A stretch of 10,542 nucleotides of DNA from Deltaproteobacteria bacterium (GTDB taxonomy: Bacteria > Bdellovibrionota_B > Oligoflexia > Oligoflexales > Bog-1112), in contig JACPKR010000044.1 of assembly GCA_016186945.1 (NCBI GenBank), forward strand, positions 1 through 10,542, read 5' to 3'. The notes beneath the pieces are model-generated. The model was given only the letters and a program-made list of their open reading frames with translations. It made no database searches and was not told where the DNA came from. A program made the position numbers and the translations under genes. Positions 1 through 5,557 of the stretch are shown one piece after another. How positions within the stretch are numbered: position 1 is the first letter of the stretch; each line of letters begins with the position of its first letter.

Positions 1-2
1 AG

Positions 3-35
3 CTTGAGGCGAAGCTAGACTTCGACCCCGAATAA
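3..35 (+). CDS. possible C-terminal tail of a gene cut by the window edge
   Basis: Frame 3 enters the window open and reads LEAKLDFDPE before a TAA stop at 33-35. The acidic, soluble tail is compatible with the end of a real protein whose body lies to the left of the window, but ten codons are too few to assign a family. Frames 1 and 2 hit stops within the first 20 bases. The support is only that the frame is open and protein-like in composition. Confidence 0.25.
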   Translation, partial: LEAKLDFDPE

Positions 36-93
36 CAGGTTGTTGTTGCGGATCTTATCTCTTTGAAGAAAAAAATCGAAGGAGGACGTTTCT

Positions 94-222
94 TTGCTTG
101 TGGGATATTCACATAACAGGGAACCGTCGCTCCCCCAAGGCATTTCTTGGAGGAACCAGCTGCGCAGTTTCCTCCAAACCACCTCATTGCCCCAAGTGGC
201 TTACGCATTACGGGTGGAATGA
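94..222 (+). pseudogene. short frame with strong ribosome site, interrupted by repeat
   Basis: A perfect Shine-Dalgarno AAGGAGG at 79-85 sits 8 bases before a TTG at 94. The frame starts MLVGYSHNREPS and at about codon 11 enters the dispersed repeat at 124-211, giving repeat-encoded residues such as SFLQTTSLPQVAYAL, and stops with TGA at 220-222 (42 codons plus stop). The ideal ribosome site followed by only about ten non-repeat codons suggests the 5' remnant of a gene truncated by the repeat; a true small peptide is possible but less likely. No family can be recognised from the remaining residues. Confidence 0.35.
124..211 (+). repeat. dispersed structured repeat, copy 1 (right half)
   Basis: From 142 to 211 this matches 5484-5553 with one mismatch in 70 bases, and weaker similarity extends left to about 124. 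It contains hairpin B (TTGGAGGAA at 147-155 pairing with TTCCTCCAA at 169-177, 13-base loop) and the right terminal repeat at 188-211. The left terminal repeat and hairpin A present in the full copy at 5411-5553 are missing, so this copy is a left-end deletion. It lies between the short frame at 94 and the ATPase gene. Confidence 0.8.
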
Positions 223-246
223 GATTGCTGTTGATAAACCAAAAAA

Positions 247-287
247 ATCCCTGTAATTTTTAAATATCAAATCAAAACTACAGGGAT
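247..287 (+). promoter_or_regulatory. inverted repeat overlapping the ATPase start codon
   Basis: Arms ATCCCTGTAATTTT (247-260) and AAAACTACAGGGAT (274-287) pair over 13 of 14 positions around a 13-base AT-rich loop. The right arm contains the first two bases of the ATG at 286. In RNA this would put the start codon in a stem and leave no free ribosome site; in DNA it is a good shape for an operator bound by a dimer. Autoregulation by the downstream ATPase, which has a helix-turn-helix-like middle, is a guess. Confidence 0.6.
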
Positions 288-1422
288 GCTTGTTGTGAAA
301 AGATCTGAATTTTTAGAAAAAATCGATTTTCAATATAAAATTCATAAAGTTTGTGGATTATTGGGGCCGCGGCAAATAGGTAAAACAACGCTTGCCAAGG
401 AATATGCAAAAAGAATTAAAAAAGTGCATTTTTTGGATTTAGAGAATCCGTTTGATTTGTCTCGCCTCGAGAATCCCATGTTAACGCTTTCCAATATCGA
501 AAGTGATTTGATTATTATCGATGAGATTCAGCGGCGGCCAGAGCTTTTTCCTGTATTACGTGTCCTTGTTGATGAAAAGCCTCGAAAATTTTTGATATTG
601 GGGAGTGCGTCACGTGACTTATTGCGACAGTCTTCAGAGACATTGGCTGGACGCATTGGGTACATTGAGTTGACACCATTTTCAGTTGCTGAAACAAAAG
701 AATACAAAAAACTTTGGCTTCGCGGTGGATTGCCCCTTTCTTATCTAGCCCAGTCAGATCAAGAAAGTTATGCATGGCGGCAAGCCTACATTTCAACCTT
801 TATGGAGCGAGATATTCCGAGTCTTGGATTTAATGTTCCCGCATTGCAAATGAGACGACTGTGGATGATGCTTGCTCAAACCCACGGTAATATTCTCAAC
901 ATGTCTGAAATTGGTAAATCTTTGAGTATAACCAATCACGTGGTGCGTAATTATACCGAAATTCTTGCAGGAACCTTTATGATTCGTATTCTTGAACCGT
1001 GGTTTGAAAATATCAGCAAGCGGCAAGTGCGAACGCCAAAAGTGTATATTCGCAACAGTGGGTTGCTGCACACTTTGCTTGGTGTACAGACACAAGATGA
1101 TCTTCAGGTCTATCCTCGCCTTGGTGCATCATGGGAAGGATTTGTTTTAGAAGAGATCATTAAAAAATATCAAGCGCAACCGGAAGAGTGTTTTTTTTGG
1201 GCGACACAAAGTGGGGCTGAACTTGACCTTTTGATTGTTAAAGATGGAAAACGTATTGGCTTTGAAATTAAGTATACCGATGCACCAAAGGTAACCAAAT
1301 CTATGCGTTCGGCGTTGCAAGATCTTGCATTGGATCACTTGTATGTTCTTTATCCACACCGTGAAACATTTCCTCTCGCTGAGAAAATAACAGCCCAAGG
1401 TTTTGAAAGTTACATGCAATAA
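286..1422 (+). CDS. AAA+ ATPase with DUF4143-type C-terminal nuclease-like domain
   Basis: A cytosolic P-loop ATPase of the AAA_14/DUF4143 family, 378 residues, the usual size. Walker A is GPRQIGKT at residues 27-34, Walker B LIIIDE ends at Asp79-Glu80, and sensor-1-like LILGSAS follows near 102-108. A middle region around 190-235 (LNMSEIGKSLSITNHVVRNY) looks like a winged helix. The C-terminal part keeps the PD-(D/E)xK-like pattern Glu312, Asp314, Glu327-x-Lys329. These proteins are common, horizontally spread and of poorly defined role; no partner gene is beside it. The gene is visibly richer in A/T than its neighbours and lies between two repeat fragments (124-211 and about 1492-1527), which fits acquisition by transfer. 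The ATG at 286 has no spaced ribosome site because it sits in the inverted repeat 247-287; GTG at 295 is the nearest alternative. Confidence 0.9.
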   Translation: MLVVKRSEFLEKIDFQYKIHKVCGLLGPRQIGKTTLAKEYAKRIKKVHFLDLENPFDLSRLENPMLTLSNIESDLIIIDEIQRRPELFPVLRVLVDEKPRKFLILGSASRDLLRQSSETLAGRIGYIELTPFSVAETKEYKKLWLRGGLPLSYLAQSDQESYAWRQAYISTFMERDIPSLGFNVPALQMRRLWMMLAQTHGNILNMSEIGKSLSITNHVVRNYTEILAGTFMIRILEPWFENISKRQVRTPKVYIRNSGLLHTLLGVQTQDDLQVYPRLGASWEGFVLEEIIKKYQAQPEECFFWATQSGAELDLLIVKDGKRIGFEIKYTDAPKVTKSMRSALQDLALDHLYVLYPHRETFPLAEKITAQGFESYMQ

Positions 1423-1491
1423 AAATAGAGATTCCCCAGAGAAGCCCGACAGATGGTTGTTCTTGAACAATGCGTCGTCGGCTCAAGCCTC

Positions 1492-1527
1492 CAGTTTCCT
1501 CCAAACCACATCCTTGCCACAAGCGGG
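1492..1527 (+). repeat. dispersed structured repeat, copy 3 (decayed fragment)
   Basis: The stretch CAGTTTCCTCCAAACCAC followed by a CCTTGCC-like segment and CAAG matches the right arm of hairpin B and the beginning of the right terminal repeat in copies 1 and 2, with several substitutions; the outer end of the terminal repeat is lost. A weaker trace (TGCGTCG at about 1470) may be the remains of the hairpin A region. It lies in the 313-base gap (1423-1735) between the ATPase and exporter genes. Apart from this fragment, the exact palindrome TTGTTCTTGAACAA at 1457-1470 and the ribosome site for the next gene, I see nothing coding in the gap. Confidence 0.6.
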
Positions 1528-1725
1528 TTGCTCTTCTCTCAAACGTTGGAATTTTCCCTTGCCAGCATTCTTCTTTTTTGCGACATTCACTCTTTCCTCG
1601 AATTGGGAGCATTTACCGTGTTTTTCACCTGTCCAAATATGACTTAGTTTCCCAAGTTTAACAACTTTTCACGTCTATTAGCGTCACAATTTATTAGTCT
1701 TTTGACTTTGGCCGATAGGCCAAAT

Positions 1726-1729
1726 GGAG
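1726..1729 (+). promoter_or_regulatory. ribosome binding site of the MATE gene
   Basis: GGAG at 1726-1729 lies 6 bases before ATG 1736 and supports this start over later in-frame methionines. No convincing -35/-10 pair is visible upstream; TTGACT at 1702 lacks a matching -10 at normal spacing. Confidence 0.6.
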
Positions 1730-1735
1730 TCCTAA

Positions 1736-3115
1736 ATGCGTTTGATTCAAAAATTTTGGCAAAACCACGGTAGCGGTCCCGGTGGGATACAGGAGCTTCT
1801 CAAGATTTCGTATCCGATCATCATTTCTCAGGCATCCATCAGTCTTATGATGTTCACTGACCGTTTGCTCCTGACACCGTTAGGAAAAGAATATCCGTCC
1901 GCTTCGATGGTAGCCGGGTTCTTCTGCTTTATTTGGCAGGTCTTCTTTGTCGGAATGCTCAACTACATCAACCCCTTGGTTGCCCAATACTTGGGAGCTG
2001 AGAAGAAAGATAGGTGTCTGAAGGTCTTGGGCCAAGGGCTTCTCCTTACTCTGCTGTTTTATCCGGTCATCCTGATAGGGGGGGCCTTGACTGCTCCTTA
2101 CTATATGGGTTGGGCGCAGATGCCTGAGAAGGAGATCGAGTTGGCGATCGCCTACCTTGAAATGATCCTCTGGGGTGGATTTGCGTTCCTGGGTAACACG
2201 GCGCTTTCAGCCTATTTCACAGGTTTAGGGAAAACGACGGCAGTGATGTTGATAAACTTGGTCGGAATGCTTCTGAATATTCCGCTGACTTACTGGTTTA
2301 TTCACCAAACTCAGTTTCCTGCACTTTCGGGAATAAGGGGAGCGCCTTTTGCGACAGTTCTGAGTGCCGTCGTTATGCTCATTCTATTTGCAATCGAGCT
2401 TTATAGGCTGGAAAAGAAGCATCCGCTGGGGTTGAACTTTTTGAGGTTGGACCGTGAGATCATTACGAAGTTGGTCGTCTTTGGTGGTCCGACGGGTGTT
2501 GAGTTTTTCTTGTCGTTTTTTGCTTTCAATACCTTTGTAACGCTCTTTCATTCCTATGGGCCTAACGAAGGCTTGGCGATGACGATTGCGTTCAACTGGG
2601 ATATTGTCGCATTCCTACCTCTTTGGGGCTTGAACATCGGCATGATGAGCCTGGTGGGCAAGTACATGGGTGCGCGAGAGGTTGACCTTGCTTTACGCAC
2701 GACCTTTTCCGGGGCAAAGCTGGCATACTCGTTAGCCTTGGGATTTGCGGTGATCTTCTTTCTCTTCACCGAGGTGTTTGTTAGAACCTTTCTACCTCCC
2801 AACCTCGACGATGAGTTGGCGCTCCTAAGTGTGGCAGTCCCGATGTTGAAGGCGGTTGCCATTTACCTCCTAGCGAATGCGTCGGTGCTCGTGTTCAGTG
2901 CCACGTTGCGAGCGGCCGGTGACACACGTTGGTGCATGTACACGACCATTTGTTGTGACTGGACCATGTTGGTGTTGTCTTACCTGTCTATCCGTGTTTA
3001 CGAATATTCACCGCTTACAACGTGGGGGATTTTCGTAGCGGCCATCTTTGTAGCTGGGGCACTGTATTTCCTCCGCTTCTTGCAGGGGCGTTGGAAAAGC
3101 ATCCACGTAGTCTAA
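1736..3115 (+). CDS. MATE-family multidrug/metabolite exporter
   Basis: A 459-residue inner-membrane protein with about twelve hydrophobic segments, the normal length for MATE (NorM/DinF-type) exporters, which expel cationic drugs or metabolites using a sodium or proton gradient. The N-terminal signature is present: LLKISYPIIISQASISLMM opens helix 1, followed by MFTDRLLLTPLG, and the second half repeats the pattern around GGPTGVEFFLSF (about residues 249-260) and LAMTIAFNWDIVAFLPLWG. The two-fold MATE repeat is therefore complete with no frameshift. Ribosome site GGAG at 1726 supports the ATG at 1736. It is transcribed alone, converging on the synthetase paralogue with only 38 bases between stops. 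Substrate cannot be told from sequence. Confidence 0.93.
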   Translation: MRLIQKFWQNHGSGPGGIQELLKISYPIIISQASISLMMFTDRLLLTPLGKEYPSASMVAGFFCFIWQVFFVGMLNYINPLVAQYLGAEKKDRCLKVLGQGLLLTLLFYPVILIGGALTAPYYMGWAQMPEKEIELAIAYLEMILWGGFAFLGNTALSAYFTGLGKTTAVMLINLVGMLLNIPLTYWFIHQTQFPALSGIRGAPFATVLSAVVMLILFAIELYRLEKKHPLGLNFLRLDREIITKLVVFGGPTGVEFFLSFFAFNTFVTLFHSYGPNEGLAMTIAFNWDIVAFLPLWGLNIGMMSLVGKYMGAREVDLALRTTFSGAKLAYSLALGFAVIFFLFTEVFVRTFLPPNLDDELALLSVAVPMLKAVAIYLLANASVLVFSATLRAAGDTRWCMYTTICCDWTMLVLSYLSIRVYEYSPLTTWGIFVAAIFVAGALYFLRFLQGRWKSIHVV

Positions 3116-3116
3116 C

Positions 3117-3147
3117 AAAAGGGGGGCGGAACCGGAACCCCCCCCCC
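3117..3147 (-). terminator. terminator-like GC hairpin between convergent genes
   Basis: Between the stops of the two convergent genes, six G at 3121-3126 can pair with part of a run of ten C at 3138-3147 around CGGAACCGGAA. Read on the minus strand, the hairpin is followed by TTTT (3120-3117), as in an intrinsic terminator for the synthetase paralogue; on the plus strand the T-run is lacking, so it would be weaker for the exporter gene. The C10 tract is a homopolymer of uncertain exact length. Confidence 0.6.
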
Positions 3148-3153
3148 GACGGT

Positions 3154-3990
3154 TTACGCGGCCTTTGAGTAGTCTTTCAGAAGCTTGGATAGGTGCATGG
3201 CTCTTGCCAGGCGTGTGACACCGATGCCTGCGCCGAAGCGGGGGAAGAATTTGAGGGCAAAGTAGCTTTCCAACTCGGCTTCAACCCGTTCCCTTCCAAA
3301 AGCTGAAAAGAGAAGGGATGCGTATTTCCCGTCGGAGACCGTATAGAAATTCTCCCTCATTTCATCCACGTTGCTAGATCTTTCCGCAGAACCGATGCTT
3401 TCAAAACCGTGAAGGATGACGTCGATCTTATTGTAAAGTCCGTTCCCCTTATGTTTCATGTTCCAGAAAGGATCGGTGCGGTGCGGGAAATTTTCCAGAA
3501 GCAGCACATTGCCGAAGTCTCCCTGCATTTGAAGTTCTTGTTCAGCCTTTAGTTCCTTCACATCGTATTTTTGGCACATGTCTTCGTACTGTAGGGATAG
3601 GGGAGCATCAAAACCAAGGCATCGCAAAAGACGCTTTTCTATCTTCCTTAGGTCGTCCAAGTTCCCTGGAGCTTCGAACTCAAACATCGGGAATACTTTC
3701 TCATGCCTCCCCGGTATAGGGTTTGGCTCGTTGCGGTAGCTTGTTGTGCTGCAAAAAACCCCGGGAAGACCGGGGTTTTTCAAAAGTTCCACTTCAAGCC
3801 ACATCTGTCCCGTCTGCGGGAGAGGGAAGGGAATTTTATCCATTTGAAACTGAGTGATGGTCGCTGGATCTTCGCATGCTGCTAAAATGGAAAGCCTTGA
3901 TTGGGCGGGAACTTCAACAAACCCAAGTTCATCTTGAAAAAAGTCACGCAATTTTCGGATAACTTGATTATAGGTTTGAATATCGCGCAT
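3154..3990 (-). CDS. class II aminoacyl-tRNA synthetase paralogue (AspRS/AsnRS-like core)
   Basis: A 278-residue protein made of only the class II synthetase catalytic fold, with no N-terminal OB-fold anticodon domain. Motif 1 is represented by LGFVEVPAQ with Pro28; motif 2 by TSYRNEPN with Arg86 and Glu88, then GRHEKVFPMFEFE (residues 94-106); motif 3 by GAGIGVTRL (253-261) with Arg260. The Asp/Asn-type HGFESIGSAER precedes motif 3. In true AspRS/AsnRS the residue before the motif 3 arginine is usually acidic; here it is Thr259. Family precedent: truncated AsnRS-like proteins in archaea make asparagine from aspartate (AS-AR), and other synthetase paralogues modify proteins. Substrate is unknown here; it is unlikely to charge tRNA alone. 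Ribosome site AGGAG at 4000-4004 region (minus) is 8 bases from the ATG. It follows the secreted-protein gene on the same strand after 133 bases. Confidence 0.82.
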   Translation of the reverse strand: MRDIQTYNQVIRKLRDFFQDELGFVEVPAQSRLSILAACEDPATITQFQMDKIPFPLPQTGQMWLEVELLKNPGLPGVFCSTTSYRNEPNPIPGRHEKVFPMFEFEAPGNLDDLRKIEKRLLRCLGFDAPLSLQYEDMCQKYDVKELKAEQELQMQGDFGNVLLLENFPHRTDPFWNMKHKGNGLYNKIDVILHGFESIGSAERSSNVDEMRENFYTVSDGKYASLLFSAFGRERVEAELESYFALKFFPRFGAGIGVTRLARAMHLSKLLKDYSKAA

Positions 3991-3998
3991 ATCTTGTT

Positions 3999-4004
3999 GC
4001 TCCT
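3999..4004 (-). promoter_or_regulatory. ribosome binding site of the synthetase paralogue
   Basis: AGGAGC on the minus strand (complement of 3999-4004) ends 8 bases before the ATG at 3990, fixing the start and showing that the protein really lacks an anticodon-binding domain; the same frame has no continuation of synthetase-like sequence upstream. Confidence 0.7.
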
Positions 4005-4047
4005 AAATGTCAAAAATTTTTGGAAAGAAAACGTAACATCTCGGCTA

Positions 4048-4061
4048 GTCTGATCACAGAC
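4048..4061. promoter_or_regulatory. hairpin/operator-like inverted repeat
   Basis: GTCTG-ATCA-CAGAC is a perfect 5-bp inverted repeat around ATCA, upstream of the synthetase paralogue and only 10 bases from the second palindrome at 4072-4087. A regulator site is one reading; chance is possible at this length. Confidence 0.3.
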
Positions 4062-4071
4062 AACCGCAACA

Positions 4072-4087
4072 AATTTGCGCGCAAATT
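4072..4087. promoter_or_regulatory. perfect 16-bp palindrome AATTTGCGCGCAAATT
   Basis: A perfect dyad with similar flanks on either side (ACAA...TTGT), in the 133-base gap between the secreted-protein gene and the synthetase paralogue. It has no central loop, so it suits a dimeric DNA-binding protein better than an RNA terminator, and no T-run follows it. It could control the synthetase paralogue. No binding protein is encoded nearby. Confidence 0.45.
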
Positions 4088-4123
4088 GTTTCATTATTGC
4101 ATTAAGACGGTCAGTCTTTCAAG

Positions 4124-5326
4124 TTATTTCAGGTGTGGACACCGCGCGCTTTCGATTTCTCTCACTTTTTGTTTGAAAGCAGAAACCCACATGTCGATGA
4201 TTTGCTCGTCTGTCAGGAAACCATAACGTTTCGCAAGTTTTGTATCGGCTTTTGCAAACTTGGCAAGCTCAAAAAGCGTGCGCAGACGAAGATCCCCCAG
4301 TGCCGGGTCGTCTATGATTCCCTTGAATTTATCGAGCAAGAACAAGCGGCCTTCTTCAGAAACATTAAGGCTTGTGTAGTGCGCATGGAATCGGTGGCCG
4401 AAGTGGAGTTTCAGATGGCAAGTTACCTGATCCTTGAAAACCGGAAAGTCTGACCAATCTTTCAAATCTCCTTTGCTAAAACTAAAAATGGCAAGAGGCA
4501 GCTGCGCACCGAGGACAGAACCGTTGTCTCGCACATAAGCAAGAGGTCGGGGGCACTTTTCTTTTTTCCCTTGAACACATTTCAGAGCTTGTTGGTGGGC
4601 AAGGTTACTTGAATGGACCAGAAAGGACATGAGGAGTGCAAGGGCATCGAACTCGGTTTTCTGCTCGTTGGTCCAGCGGTTGCTGTTGCGAAGGGTTTTG
4701 AGTTCCAGGAATGACCACGCCTCCTCCCCGAATAGATTTTTCCCTGGGTATTTGATTTGAATCGCGGCGTCGGGGAAGTGTGCGACATGCCCTTCTTCGA
4801 CCTCTGTTTTATAGAAGGGATTGTCGGAACAGTCGAAGCAGGTCACTTGTTCTGTTGAATACACGCGATCGCTAGGGAAACCTAACGTCCACATGAGACG
4901 ACTTGCAAAGACTTGCGTGTAGATATCTTTTTCTTGCCCTTCGTTGGGGTTGTCCTTCTGCTTGTATTTTACTTTCAACTCAACCTTGTCAGGTGAGTCT
5001 GATGAGATAACCTTTCCGCGCTTGTCAAGGTAGTATCCCTGTGCGTTGCTTAAGTAGCAGCGAAATTTCGGGTTGTGTCCTCCGTTGGGCCGCTTCTTGT
5101 AACGACAGTAAACTTTTTGGCCTTCAAGTTTCACATTCAGCCCAGACGCGGGACCTTCTTTCATTTCCGCAATCCCGGGCATGGCCCCGTTTTGGAGAGG
5201 ATCGGTGAAGTGAGCACGTTGAAGCGCCTCTCCGCGCTCATCTTCCCCTTCTGCATGGAGGGAGGGGATTGCAAGAAGGGAAAGGGCAAAAACTCCCGAC
5301 AGAGGGATCTTTAGTCGCATCTTCAT
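4124..5326 (-). CDS. secreted eight-cysteine protein of unknown function
   Basis: A 400-residue protein with a clear Sec signal peptide: basic MKMRLK, a hydrophobic stretch PLSGVFALSLLAIPS, and a probable cleavage site SLHA|E at 25/26. The mature part has eight cysteines (including Cys74, Cys90, the CFDC pair 163/166, Cys250, Cys258), consistent with disulfides in the periplasm or outside. Conserved-looking blocks are QVFASRLMWTLGFPSDRVY (138-156), VTCFDC, HSSNLAHQQALKC (238-250) and VRDNGSVLGA (265-274). Their order resembles, from memory, a family of uncharacterised bacterial secreted proteins with kinase-like spacing (catalytic Asp/Asn block, then a DxG block); that comparison is inference and the usual Asp in the first block is Ser239 or Ser240 here. 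Ribosome site AAGGAG lies 6 bases before the ATG at 5326. No function is assigned. Confidence 0.8.
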   Translation of the reverse strand: MKMRLKIPLSGVFALSLLAIPSLHAEGEDERGEALQRAHFTDPLQNGAMPGIAEMKEGPASGLNVKLEGQKVYCRYKKRPNGGHNPKFRCYLSNAQGYYLDKRGKVISSDSPDKVELKVKYKQKDNPNEGQEKDIYTQVFASRLMWTLGFPSDRVYSTEQVTCFDCSDNPFYKTEVEEGHVAHFPDAAIQIKYPGKNLFGEEAWSFLELKTLRNSNRWTNEQKTEFDALALLMSFLVHSSNLAHQQALKCVQGKKEKCPRPLAYVRDNGSVLGAQLPLAIFSFSKGDLKDWSDFPVFKDQVTCHLKLHFGHRFHAHYTSLNVSEEGRLFLLDKFKGIIDDPALGDLRLRTLFELAKFAKADTKLAKRYGFLTDEQIIDMWVSAFKQKVREIESARCPHLK

Positions 5327-5331
5327 TGTAG

Positions 5332-5337
5332 ACTCCT
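5332..5337 (-). promoter_or_regulatory. ribosome binding site of the secreted-protein gene
   Basis: On the minus strand AAGGAG precedes the ATG at 5326 by about 6 bases, supporting this start rather than the second methionine at codon 3. Confidence 0.6.
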
Positions 5338-5366
5338 TGTTGATTTTGACTTATACCGCCCAACAC

Positions 5367-5372
5367 ATTATA
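5367..5372 (-). promoter_or_regulatory. candidate -10 element TATAAT
   Basis: The complement of 5367-5372 is a consensus TATAAT about 40 bases upstream of the secreted-protein gene. No good -35 hexamer is found 16-18 bases upstream, so it is only a candidate promoter for the minus-strand genes. Confidence 0.35.
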
Positions 5373-5410
5373 GGGATGCAATGTTAATAAAGGGTAAAGA
5401 GCAGCGATGG

Positions 5411-5553
5411 GTAATGGGTAAGCCACTTGGGGCAAATAGGGAGAGGGGGGTTTGGGGGGCGAGTGAAGCGTCGCCTCCCCCGGATTTCTTGGAGGAACCA
5501 GCTGCGCAGTTTCCTCCAAACCACCTCCTTGCCCCAAGTGGCTTACGCATTAC
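5411..5553 (+). repeat. complete MITE-like structured repeat, copy 2
   Basis: A 143-bp element bounded by 24-bp terminal inverted repeats, 5411-5434 and 5530-5553, with one mismatch (5' end GTAATGGGTAAGCCAC, 3' end GTGGCTTACGCATTAC). Inside are hairpin A (GGGGGGCGA 5454-5462 with TCGCC-T-CCCCC 5471-5481) and hairpin B (TTGGAGGAA 5489-5497 with TTCCTCCAA 5511-5519). The whole can fold as a cruciform or three-armed structure. The flanks CAGCGATGG (5402-5410) and CAGCAATGG (5554 region, 5553-5561) match in 8 of 9 bases, possibly a target duplication, though the last base of the right terminal repeat overlaps it. No transposase is inside. Copies occur at 124-211 and about 1492-1527. It sits between divergent genes and ends 4 bases before the aminomutase ATG. 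Confidence 0.82.
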
Positions 5554-5557
5554 AGCA

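Noticed and set aside
10-24. CGAAG-CTAGA-CTTCG hairpin at the window start
   Set aside because: A 5-bp stem lying in a probable coding tail, without a T-run; expected by chance.
1710-1721. GGCCGATAGGCC dyad before the exporter gene
   Set aside because: The 4-bp arms are too short to call a regulatory site and they are partly built from a common GGCC tetramer.
5238-5550. Minus-strand frames reading through the repeat between the divergent genes
   Set aside because: The open frames come from the repeat's low stop content and symmetry; they have no ribosome site and a Pro/Gly-biased composition.
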